In this document: positions 1-7,113 of the stretch, piece by piece | How positions within the stretch are numbered: position 1 is the first letter of the stretch | Layout of the letters: every line of letters starts with the position of its first letter | Origin: Corynebacterium aurimucosum | GTDB taxonomy: Bacteria; Actinomycetota; Actinomycetes; Mycobacteriales; Mycobacteriaceae | DNA length: 64,000 nt | Assembly (NCBI RefSeq): GCF_030408555.1 | Contig: NZ_CP047048.1 | Coordinates: 1,116,001-1,180,000, forward strand | Direction of reading: 5' to 3' | Made by a program: the position numbers and the translations under genes | Notes under the pieces: generated by a model | Database searches by the model: none | Told to the model about the DNA's origin: nothing | Seen by the model: the letters and a program-made list of their open reading frames with translations, nothing else

Positions 1-18
1 GTGTCTACCTAACAGGGG

Positions 19-345
19 TCAGGTCCGGGTGACCCAACGGGTGGCATCGTGATCACTAAGAACGAGTTCCCCAGATTCCTTGGTGCACAGGAACGTCGTG
101 AGCTCGATGGTGGCGAAATCATACTCGTAGACGGTCGTGGTGACCTGGTCACCAACATGTGCGCTGACGGACAGCTCTTCTTTGATTTCACGTGCGAGAG
201 CCTGCTTAGGCGTCTCGCCTTCTTCAATCTTGCCGCCCGGAAACTCCCACATGCCGGCTAGTGATTTTCCTGGAGCTTTGCGGCAGGCCAGGAATCGATT
301 GCCGTCTACGAAGACGGCTCCGACAACACGAATCGGTGAACTCAT
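19..345 (-). CDS. NUDIX hydrolase, MutT-like (short C-terminus)
   Basis: Probable 8-oxo-dGTP or related nucleotide diphosphatase of 108 residues. The NUDIX box GX5EX7REUXEE is visible as GGKIEEGETPKQALAREIKEE, after the typical N-terminal VVGAVFVDGNRFLACRK strand. The start is ATG 345; a GTG lies two codons upstream, but a CATACT -10 box (353-358 on this strand) is 7 nt before the ATG, so the mRNA is probably leaderless. MutT proteins usually run to about 130 residues, and this one stops soon after HDATRWVT, where a WV-x-P-E/D-L segment normally follows. A one-base shift there would read P-D-L-T-P-V-R before another stop, so a small frameshift or a truncated C-terminus is possible. The substrate cannot be read from the sequence. 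Confidence 0.8.
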   Translation of the reverse strand: MSSPIRVVGAVFVDGNRFLACRKAPGKSLAGMWEFPGGKIEEGETPKQALAREIKEELSVSAHVGDQVTTTVYEYDFATIELTTFLCTKESGELVLSDHDATRWVTRT

Positions 346-378
346 GGGCACTAGTATGCCGGCTGGCCCGCACCTTAT

Positions 379-1347
379 CTAGGAATTCGCTCCTGTGGTA
401 GCAGAAAAGTGCGCTGTCACAATGTCATCAATCAACCGCGCGGCCAGCTTGGCGGTGTGGCTGTCGGTGTCGAAGGTGGGGTTGAGCTCGACGACGTCGA
501 CAATCGCGAGGCGTCCCGTGGCGGCGATGCTCAGCGCCAGTGCCCGGATGGTGTTTACTGGCACGCCGAGGCCAGCGGGGGCGGAGACACCCGGTGCCTG
601 GTCGGCGGGGAGGACATCCAAGTCGATGGAGAGGTGGATGGGCTTGGTGCCGGAGTAGATGCTGTCGATGGTTGTGCGCAGCTGGGAGCGATCCATGCTG
701 AGCAAATCCTCGTCGAGGACGACGGTGACGCCGAGGGCGGAGGCTTCGTGGAAAAGCACGGGCGTGTTGTTGGGGCGGGAGATTCCCAGGACGGAATAGT
801 CGAAGTCCTCCCGGCCTACCAGCTCAGAAATTTGTTTAAACGGGGTGCCGGAGGTAGGCACGTCCGTGGTGCGGAGATCGAAGTGCGCGTCCAAGTTGAT
901 GATCTGCAGAGGCCCCTGGGCGCGGAAAGCACCGCGGTGGGAGCCGAAGGCGGTTTCGTGGCCGCCGCCGAGGATGATGGGCAGGTGCCCGGCGCGTGAG
1001 AGTGATTCCACCGCATTGGAGAGGCGCTCGTGGGCGGCCTCCAGGTCGGTGCCTTGGGTGGTGATCGTGCCGGCGTCGTACAGCGGATGCGGATGGTGCA
1101 GCGCCAGGGAACCCAGGGCGCCGCGCAGGGCAGCTGGGCCTGCAGCCGCGCCGGGGCGGCCATGGTTGCGCTCAACGCCCTCGTCGGAGGCAAAGCCCAG
1201 GAGTGCCACGCCGGGTTGTTCCTGGGGGTTCGCTAGGTCGAGGGGACGAACTACGCTGTGCCACCGCGCATGCTCGGGGCCTGGGCCATCGGAGCGGCCG
1301 GACCACTCGGGGGCAGGGGAGTAGGCGGGGGCATCAACGGTGTTCAT
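379..1347 (-). CDS. hutG: Formimidoylglutamase (HutG)
   Basis: Hydrolyses N-formimidoyl-L-glutamate to glutamate and formamide, the last step of histidine breakdown. It is 322 residues long, of the arginase/agmatinase/ureohydrolase superfamily. The dinuclear Mn ligands are visible: GGGHE (His130), NLDAHFDLR (Asp153, His155, Asp157) and SIDLDVL (Asp242, Asp244). The open frame continues upstream, but that part is the shadow of the permease gene. The ATG at 1347 is preferred because an AAAGGA ribosome site precedes it, lying inside the last codons of the permease gene; the two genes are 2 nt apart and probably translationally coupled. Agmatinase is the alternative, made unlikely by the surrounding hut genes. 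Confidence 0.9.
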   Translation of the reverse strand: MNTVDAPAYSPAPEWSGRSDGPGPEHARWHSVVRPLDLANPQEQPGVALLGFASDEGVERNHGRPGAAAGPAALRGALGSLALHHPHPLYDAGTITTQGTDLEAAHERLSNAVESLSRAGHLPIILGGGHETAFGSHRGAFRAQGPLQIINLDAHFDLRTTDVPTSGTPFKQISELVGREDFDYSVLGISRPNNTPVLFHEASALGVTVVLDEDLLSMDRSQLRTTIDSIYSGTKPIHLSIDLDVLPADQAPGVSAPAGLGVPVNTIRALALSIAATGRLAIVDVVELNPTFDTDSHTAKLAARLIDDIVTAHFSATTGANS

Positions 1348-1349
1348 GG

Positions 1350-2765
1350 CTATCCTTTCGCGTCTGTTTCTTGTTCGGCTGTATTTTGCAGGGCTGCTTC
1401 CTGTGGGGTGCTCGCGGCGGCGCTGCGGCGGCCGGTGAGGTAGAAGATGGCGGTCATAAGGAGGATGAAGATAACGCCCGTGGCGAGTGCCGGGCGGTAT
1501 TGCTCCTGCCACACCATGATGCCAAAAGTGAAGATGATGAAGGCGATGGAGAAGTATTGGCCCCAGGGCCAGAAGGGGACGGTGTATTCCAGGCTGGCGC
1601 GTTCCTCGGTGGGCATCTGGCGGCGGGAAGCCACGTGGGCCAAGAGGATCATCAGCCACACGTAGATGGTGGCAAACGTGGCCAGGGAGGCGATGACTTC
1701 GAAGACGTTATCCGGGATGAGCGCGTTGAGTCCGGTGCCGATAATCATGACGATAAGCAGGATGATCATGGTCATGACCGGCACACCTCGGGTCTTTTTG
1801 GCCATGACCTTTGGCGCGAGGTTCTGGCGTGCCAGGCCGGTGAGAACGTTGCCGGCGCCGAAGAGATCCGCATTGATGGCGGACACCGCCGCGGTGATGA
1901 CAACGACGTTGAGTGCGGCGGCAGCCCAGGTGACGCCGAGGGTGGAGAAGATTTGGACGAAGGGGCTTTCCTCACCGGTGATGCTGCGCCAGGGGTTGAT
2001 CATGAGGATGACCAGGATGGCCAGGACGTAGAAAAGCAGGATGCGCACCGGGATGGTGTTGACGGCTTTGGGCACGGACTTGGCGGGATCTTCTGCCTCC
2101 GCACTGGCGACGCCGACGATCTCCGTGCCGCCGAAGGCGAAGAGAACGAGGATGAAGGAGGCGACCATGCCGGAGACGCCGTTGGGGAAGAAGCCGCCAT
2201 CGTTGACGAGGTTGGCCGGGCCGGTGGTCTCCGCGGTGGAGAGGCCGAAGACTAGGACGGCCACGCCACCTAGGATCATCGCGATGACCGCGCCGACCTT
2301 GACGATGGTGAAGGCGAATTCCAGCTCGCCGAAAGCCTTGACGGTGGCGAGGTTGGCGCCGCCGACGAGAAGCAGTGTGGCGGCGACCCACACCCACTTG
2401 GGTGAGCCGGGGAACCAGAATTGCATGTAGACGCCAATAGCGGTGAGGTCGGCGAGGGCCACGATGACCATCTCGAAGGCGAACATCCAGCCGGTGATGT
2501 AGCCGGCCCAGGGGCCTAAGAAAGTGCGGGCGTATTCGGCGAAGGAGCCGGTAACGGGGTGGTGCACGGACATCTCACCGAGTGCGCGCAGGAGGAAATA
2601 AACCACGGCGCCGCCGAGGAGATAGACCAAGAGGACCGAGGGGCCGGCGGCTTGGATGGCGCCGGCAGAACCGTAGAACAGGCCGGTGCCGATAGCTGAG
2701 CCTAAGGCGATGAAGTGCAGGTGCCGGTGTTTCAAGCCGGCGCGCTTGGTGGTGGTTTCTGCCAC
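1350..2765 (-). CDS. APC-family amino acid permease, probably histidine uptake
   Basis: Integral membrane permease of 471 residues with about 12 hydrophobic segments. The N-terminus (KHRHLHFIALGSAIGTGLFYGSA) has the conserved first helix of the amino acid transporter (AAT) subfamily that includes ProY, LysP and histidine permeases; GEMSVHHPVTGSFAEYA is also typical. It starts at GTG 2765 behind a strong AGAGGAGG site. It is cotranscribed with hutG, so histidine is the likely substrate; the sequence alone would also allow proline or an aromatic amino acid. The upstream region is shared with the divergent YjiH-like gene. Confidence 0.85.
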   Translation of the reverse strand: MAETTTKRAGLKHRHLHFIALGSAIGTGLFYGSAGAIQAAGPSVLLVYLLGGAVVYFLLRALGEMSVHHPVTGSFAEYARTFLGPWAGYITGWMFAFEMVIVALADLTAIGVYMQFWFPGSPKWVWVAATLLLVGGANLATVKAFGELEFAFTIVKVGAVIAMILGGVAVLVFGLSTAETTGPANLVNDGGFFPNGVSGMVASFILVLFAFGGTEIVGVASAEAEDPAKSVPKAVNTIPVRILLFYVLAILVILMINPWRSITGEESPFVQIFSTLGVTWAAAALNVVVITAAVSAINADLFGAGNVLTGLARQNLAPKVMAKKTRGVPVMTMIILLIVMIIGTGLNALIPDNVFEVIASLATFATIYVWLMILLAHVASRRQMPTEERASLEYTVPFWPWGQYFSIAFIIFTFGIMVWQEQYRPALATGVIFILLMTAIFYLTGRRSAAASTPQEAALQNTAEQETDAKG

Positions 2766-3127
2766 GGGGATGCGTCCTCCTCTGTCCCCCTGTGCGGGCG
2801 CTAGTTGGTTCTAGCACCGCGAATGTGGGGAGTGGTTGGTGCGAGTGGGTCTGGGAGCTACTTTCCTCTAGTTGAGACGCGGGGTCAATTTTGTGGTGGG
2901 TAGCTTCATCCGGCGCTATGGTGGGCGCCTCATTTCGTGCGTGGGGGTGACGTGCGTGACATTTGTGTGGGGTGCCGCTAGTATGTGGGAGACCTGCGTG
3001 TGGCTGTCGCGTGGGCATGGCTAGAAGCAATCGCTGTGTAGCGGCGTGTGTGCTTGGCGCGTTCCTTTAAAGGGCGCGTGCGTGGCCGTGCTAATGACGT
3101 GTCGTTTCCACCACCGTGAGGTAGAAC
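2766..3127. promoter_or_regulatory. Divergent intergenic region between the permease and YjiH-like genes
   Basis: This 362-nt stretch holds no convincing gene. It must carry the promoters for the minus-strand permease-hutG pair and the plus-strand YjiH-like gene. A perfect palindrome CCTTTAAAGG (about 3065-3074) is flanked by CGCG on both sides and could be an operator. GAGGT just before 3128 is the ribosome site of the plus-strand gene. It is unusually rich in GTG and GCG runs. I see no clear TANNNT box at leaderless distance for either gene. Confidence 0.4.
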
Positions 3128-4474
3128 ATGAACTCTGAAGACGCAATCGTTGACGCCTTCTACGAGAACGAGGATGACGTGCCCTCCAAGAAGGGCATCT
3201 GGCGCCTCTTCGTCTACAGCGCTATCGGCGCTTTCGTATTCTTCTTTCCCATTAGTTATGACGGAAAGAAATCCATCCCGCTTGACCACATGGTCACCAT
3301 CATCCGCACCTATGCCGAAGTCTTGGTGCCCTGGTTTATCCTGGCGCTAGCGCTCTATGGCACGGTGCGCAGTATCGTGAATAAAAACTGGCAGGAAGGC
3401 CCGCTGCAAGCGGTCTTTACCGCGCTCAACGTGGTGGGCCTGGTGGTCTCCTTCTTGATGGTCATCGGAAAGCTTCCAGGGGTACTCGGCAACGAGGACA
3501 TCGTGCCCTTCCTGTGGAATTCGGTTGCGACACCCGTCGGCCTCATCGTACCCATCGGCGGCGCATTCCTAGCTCTGCTCATCAGCTACGGCTTTCTGGA
3601 ATTCGTGGGCGTATTTATGCAGCCCATCATGCGCCCGCTCTGGCGCACACCGGGGCGCTCCGCCATCGACGCGGTAGCCTCCTTCGTGGGCTCCTACTCT
3701 TTGGGAATCCTCATTACTGACCGTGTGTACCAGCGCGGCGGCTACACCGCGCGTGAGGCCTCCATCATCGCGACGGGCTTCTCGACGGTCTCGGCAGCGT
3801 TCATGGTCATCGTGGCCAAGCAGCTGGACTTGATGGATATGTGGGGCGTGTACTTCGCAGTATCCCTTGTGGTGACCTTCCTGGTCACGGCGATTACCGT
3901 GTGGATTCCGCCGCTGAGTAGGATTCCTAATGACTACGTAGATGGTGTAAAGCCGGACCCGGAAAAGCCGGTAAAGGGCAATTTCTTTAAGGCCGCCTGG
4001 CGGGAAGCGCTGCTAGCGTTGGACCGCGCGCCGTCTTTAGGCGCTGCCATTTGGGAGAACCTGCGCGATGGCGTGCGCATGGCGTCGGCGATTGTGCCCT
4101 CCATCATGTCCGTGGGCCTGATTGGTTTGCTGCTGGCAAACTACACCCCTCTCTTCGACTGGCTGGGGTACCTGTTCTACCCGTTCGCCTGGATTGTTCA
4201 ATTACCGGAACCGGAACTGGCGGGTAAGGCCGCGGCCATGGGCATTGCGGAGATGTTCCTGCCGGCGACGGCTGTGGCGGGCTCAGAAAGCATGGTGCTC
4301 AAGTTCGTCATCGGTGTGGTGGCTATCTCCGCCATTATCTTCTTCTCCGCGCTGGTGCCGTGCATCTTGGCCACCAAGATTCCGATCAAGCTGTGGCAGA
4401 TCGTGGTCATCTGGTTCGAGCGCGTGGTGCTGACCATCATTATTGCGACGCCGATTGCCTTCCTGGTGACTTAG
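3128..4474 (+). CDS. YjiH-like polytopic membrane protein (nucleoside-recognition/Gate domain)
   Basis: A 448-residue membrane protein with about ten hydrophobic segments and a soluble loop around residues 265-310. The architecture, with repeated glycine-rich helices such as SFVGSYSLGILITDRVYQRGGYTAREASIIATGFSTVSAAF, matches the YjiH / nucleoside-recognition (Gate) family, whose members are thought to be transporters with mostly unknown substrates. The start is ATG 3128 behind GAGGT. It lies between the divergent permease and hutR, which suggests transport of a compound linked to histidine breakdown (histidine, urocanate or a product). That is inference from position only. Confidence 0.7.
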   Translation: MNSEDAIVDAFYENEDDVPSKKGIWRLFVYSAIGAFVFFFPISYDGKKSIPLDHMVTIIRTYAEVLVPWFILALALYGTVRSIVNKNWQEGPLQAVFTALNVVGLVVSFLMVIGKLPGVLGNEDIVPFLWNSVATPVGLIVPIGGAFLALLISYGFLEFVGVFMQPIMRPLWRTPGRSAIDAVASFVGSYSLGILITDRVYQRGGYTAREASIIATGFSTVSAAFMVIVAKQLDLMDMWGVYFAVSLVVTFLVTAITVWIPPLSRIPNDYVDGVKPDPEKPVKGNFFKAAWREALLALDRAPSLGAAIWENLRDGVRMASAIVPSIMSVGLIGLLLANYTPLFDWLGYLFYPFAWIVQLPEPELAGKAAAMGIAEMFLPATAVAGSESMVLKFVIGVVAISAIIFFSALVPCILATKIPIKLWQIVVIWFERVVLTIIIATPIAFLVT

Positions 4475-4497
4475 CTGGGGCTTGTACGAGGGCTCAT

Positions 4498-4511
4498 TAG
4501 AATGTGGGCCC
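4498..4511 (+). promoter_or_regulatory. -10 box of a leaderless hutR transcript
   Basis: TAGAAT at 4498-4503 is followed by 8 nt and then ATG 4512. There is no ribosome site before this ATG, so transcription probably starts at or next to the start codon. The next upstream start codon (TTG 4482) lies before the -10 box and would not be transcribed from it. Confidence 0.55.
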
Positions 4512-5240
4512 ATGAGTACCTCCCGAGTCCCGGCGGCGCGCAATGCACTGGAGATCCTCCGGCTGCTGTCGACCATCGACGTGCCGATTTCCGCCGCGCG
4601 CATCCGCAGTGAGCTGGACCTGCCACGCTCAACTACTTACCACCTGCTCAAGGAGATGGTGGACGCGGGATTCGTGGTACACCTGCCGGAGAACCAAACC
4701 TACGGGTTGGGGCTTGCTGCCTACTCGATGGCCGCGGCCTATGCCACGCAGCAGCCCTTGGTGCGGGCGACCCAGGGGCACCTCGAGCGGATTGCCAGCA
4801 GCGTCGGGGGCTCGGGACATTTATCGCGTTTAGCGGGAACGGGGATTCTCTACCTCAACGAGGTGCGCGCTCCGGGGGCGCTGTCACTGGTCACGGAGAA
4901 GGGGGTGCGGTTGCAAGCACAGCGCACGGCCTCCGGGCGGGCGATGCTGGCCCTGCTCCCGGAGGCGGAATGGCGCGCAGCCTATATCCCGGGGTCCTTA
5001 GGTTTTGGGGAATACAAGGAGATCTTGCGTCACGTGCGTGAGCGTGGCTGGGCCGAAGAGGTTGAGGTGGTTGCGCGCGGGCAGGCGTCGGTAGGCGTGG
5101 CGGTGGTTGACCACGTGGGCAGGCCAGCAGCGGCACTCGCGGTGACTTTCCCGGTGGGGACTGCCGACGCCGCCGACGTCACACAGCAACTGCGCGCGGC
5201 CGCGCAGCAGGTGGCGGAGAGGATGTACGGGCGCCGTTAA
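4512..5240 (+). CDS. hutR: IclR-family transcriptional regulator of hut genes (HutR-like)
   Basis: A 242-residue DNA-binding regulator. The N-terminal winged helix (about residues 7-62, ARNALEILRLLSTIDVPISAARIRSELDLPRSTTYHLLKEM) and the C-terminal IclR effector domain (about 75-240, including LNEVRAPGALSLVTEKGVRLQAQRTASGRAML and GQASVGVAVVDHVGRPAAALAVT) are both complete. Corynebacterial hut clusters are known to carry an IclR-type regulator called HutR, an activator in C. resistens. Its position directly before hutH supports the same role. Urocanate or histidine would be the expected effector, but this is not shown by the sequence. Confidence 0.8.
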   Translation: MSTSRVPAARNALEILRLLSTIDVPISAARIRSELDLPRSTTYHLLKEMVDAGFVVHLPENQTYGLGLAAYSMAAAYATQQPLVRATQGHLERIASSVGGSGHLSRLAGTGILYLNEVRAPGALSLVTEKGVRLQAQRTASGRAMLALLPEAEWRAAYIPGSLGFGEYKEILRHVRERGWAEEVEVVARGQASVGVAVVDHVGRPAAALAVTFPVGTADAADVTQQLRAAAQQVAERMYGRR

Positions 5241-5335
5241 CAGGTAGTGCCCGAGGTATTGGCGCGCCGGGCAGCCTGTTGTACTATGAGCGCAACGCGT
5301 AAGGCTGTCGCGCGTATCACTATTTTTCTATTCTT

Positions 5336-5382
5336 GTGAAAACGAGTACGTGTTTTCACGTGCCTTCTTCCCTTTCACGTGG
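5336..5382. promoter_or_regulatory. Inverted and direct repeats in front of hutH (candidate operator)
   Basis: GTGAAAAC (5336-5343) and GTTTTCAC (5352-5359) form a perfect 8-bp inverted repeat with an 8-nt spacer. The motif TTTCACGTG occurs at 5354-5362 and again at 5373-5381, 19 bp apart. These lie 45-90 bp before the hutH start. They are candidate binding sites for the IclR regulator or a global regulator. I did not find the TCTG-N6-CAGA type of motif that I recall for HutR of C. resistens. Confidence 0.35.
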
Positions 5383-5425
5383 GTGGTGGGACGTGGGTAA
5401 CGCAGCGACGTTAAAGGAGCCTTAC

Positions 5426-6979
5426 ATGTCTAATTCTTATCCTTCCACCGTGACCGTGGGTATCGGGGCGCTGAGTATCGAAGAAGTCGTGGCCGTGGCA
5501 CGCTACGGCGCGAAGGTGGAGATTTCCCAGGATGCGATTGAGGAAATCGCCTCGACCCGCGAGCGCGTCGAGGAACTAGCCCAGGATCCGACCCCGGTCT
5601 ACGGTATTTCCACCGGCTTCGGTGCGCTGGCGCGGCGCCACATTCCGGAGGAGATGCGCGCGCAACTGCAGCTCTCACTCGTGCGCTCGCATGCGGCGGG
5701 AACGGGCCCGGAAGTTGAGCAAGAGGTCATCCGTGCGCTGATGTTGCTGCGCTTGTCCACCCTGTGCACTGGACGTACCGGCGTGCGTCCGGTGGTGGCG
5801 GAAACTTATGCCGCGGTGCTCAACGCCAATATCCATCCGGTGGTCCGCGAATACGGCTCCCTGGGCTGCTCCGGTGACTTGGCGCCGCTGGCACACTGTG
5901 CGCTGGCGCTGCTGGGTGAGGGTGAGGTGCGCGTCGATGGCGGCCAGGTCACCCCGGCCGCCGAGGCGCTGTCGGCTGCGGGCATTGAACCGCTCAAGCT
6001 GCGGGAGAAGGAAGGCTTAGCACTCATTAACGGCACCGACGGCATGCTGGGGCAGCTCTGCCTGGCTATCACTGACCTGCGCGAGCTTGCCAAGACCGCC
6101 GACATCGCCACCGCAATGACGGTGGAGGGCTTGCTGGGGACCTTGGTGGTCTTCGCTGATGACCTGCAGCAGCTGCGCCCGCATCCGGGCCAGGCGGATG
6201 CCGCGGCCAATATCCTGACGGTGGCGGAAGGATCGGAGATTCTTGCGTCGGCTCTCGAGGAATTCAAGAAGAAGCAGGTGCAGGATGCCTACTCCGTACG
6301 CTGTGCGCCGCAGGTAGCCGGCGGCTTCCGCGATACTGTGGCGCACACAGCAACGGTTGCGGAGCGCGAGCTCGCTGCCGCCGTGGATAACCCGGTGGTG
6401 GCCAAAGACGGGCGCGTGGTCTCCAATGGAAACTTCCACGGCGCGCCGGTGGCCTATGCGCTGGACTTCCTGGCCATCGTCGTGGCTGACCTGGCCTCTA
6501 TTTCGGAGCGCCGCACCGACCGGTTCCTCGACGTCGCCCGCAACCGCGGCCTCAACGCCTTCCTGGCCGATGACCCAGGCGTCGACTCTGGCCATATGAT
6601 TGCGCAGTATGCGCAGGCAGGCATTGTCTCTGAGCTCAAGCGCTTGGCCAACCCGTCTTCTGCGGATTCCATCCCATCTTCGGCCATGCAGGAAGACCAC
6701 GTGTCCATGGGCTGGTCGGGTGCGCGCAAGTTGCGCAAGGCCGTGGACGGCCTGCAGCGCGTCCTCGCCATCGAAATCCTCACCGCCGCCCGCGCCATCG
6801 ATATGCGCGAGGGCCAGCCCGCCAAGGGCACCGGGGCGGTCATCGATGCTCTGCGCCAGACCGTCCAAGGTCCGGGCACCGACCGCTATCTGTCCCCGGA
6901 GATCGAAGAGACCGTGCGCCTGGTCAAGGAAGGTGCGCTGGTGGCTGCGGTAGAGGGGGCCGTCGGCAAGCTGCGTTAA
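5426..6979 (+). CDS. hutH: Histidine ammonia-lyase (HutH)
   Basis: Removes ammonia from L-histidine to give trans-urocanate. It is 517 residues, full length for the family, and cytosolic. The prosthetic MIO group forms by cyclisation of a tripeptide; here it is Cys148-Ser149-Gly150 in GSLGCSGDLAPLAH, rather than the Ala-Ser-Gly of the Pseudomonas enzyme. Other family blocks are present: YGISTGFG near residue 53, ALINGTDGMLGQL and SSAMQEDHVSMGW. The open frame extends 30 codons upstream, but ATG 5426 has an AAAGGAG site at proper distance and matches the normal N-terminus. A strong terminator follows at once, so hutH is now cut off from hutU by both the terminator and the mobile element. Confidence 0.95.
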   Translation: MSNSYPSTVTVGIGALSIEEVVAVARYGAKVEISQDAIEEIASTRERVEELAQDPTPVYGISTGFGALARRHIPEEMRAQLQLSLVRSHAAGTGPEVEQEVIRALMLLRLSTLCTGRTGVRPVVAETYAAVLNANIHPVVREYGSLGCSGDLAPLAHCALALLGEGEVRVDGGQVTPAAEALSAAGIEPLKLREKEGLALINGTDGMLGQLCLAITDLRELAKTADIATAMTVEGLLGTLVVFADDLQQLRPHPGQADAAANILTVAEGSEILASALEEFKKKQVQDAYSVRCAPQVAGGFRDTVAHTATVAERELAAAVDNPVVAKDGRVVSNGNFHGAPVAYALDFLAIVVADLASISERRTDRFLDVARNRGLNAFLADDPGVDSGHMIAQYAQAGIVSELKRLANPSSADSIPSSAMQEDHVSMGWSGARKLRKAVDGLQRVLAIEILTAARAIDMREGQPAKGTGAVIDALRQTVQGPGTDRYLSPEIEETVRLVKEGALVAAVEGAVGKLR

Positions 6980-6989
6980 GCATCACTTC

Positions 6990-7019
6990 AGCCCCATGGC
7001 GTATGTCATGGGGCTTTTT
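6990..7019 (+). terminator. Rho-independent terminator after hutH
   Basis: AGCCCCATG, a short loop, CATGGGGCT and then TTTT, starting 10 nt after the hutH stop codon. It lies outside the IS end at 7037, so it seems to be native to the hut locus. Without it hutH and hutU would form the usual hutHU unit. Confidence 0.8.
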
Positions 7020-7036
7020 CGTGCGCCCTTGATTTC

Positions 7037-7068
7037 AAAAGTGCAGACCTGGAAGTACATACGCGCAG
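7037..7068 (+). repeat. Left outer terminal inverted repeat of the composite element
   Basis: A 32-bp sequence starting AAAAGTGCAGACC and ending TACATACGCGCAG. It is the exact reverse complement of 11635-11666. It carries the GTGCAGACCTGGAAG core that is also seen at the inner ends. Confidence 0.75.
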
Positions 7069-7113
7069 CGTGCTGTCAAGGGGTGAATGCGCCACTTCGA
7101 CCGGGAGGTAGTT

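Noticed and set aside
379..1659. hutG extended to a 426-residue protein
   Set aside because: The added N-terminus overlaps the permease gene and is His/Arg/Pro-rich nonsense; ATG 1347 has a ribosome site and the normal family start.
1203..2255. A 350-codon open frame on the plus strand
   Set aside because: It is antisense to the amino-acid permease; its translation is Gly/Asp/Glu/His-rich low-complexity, the usual shadow of a high-GC membrane protein gene.
7037..7068. Target-site duplications around the composite element
   Set aside because: The bases just outside 7037 and 11666 show no convincing direct repeat, so no duplication is claimed.
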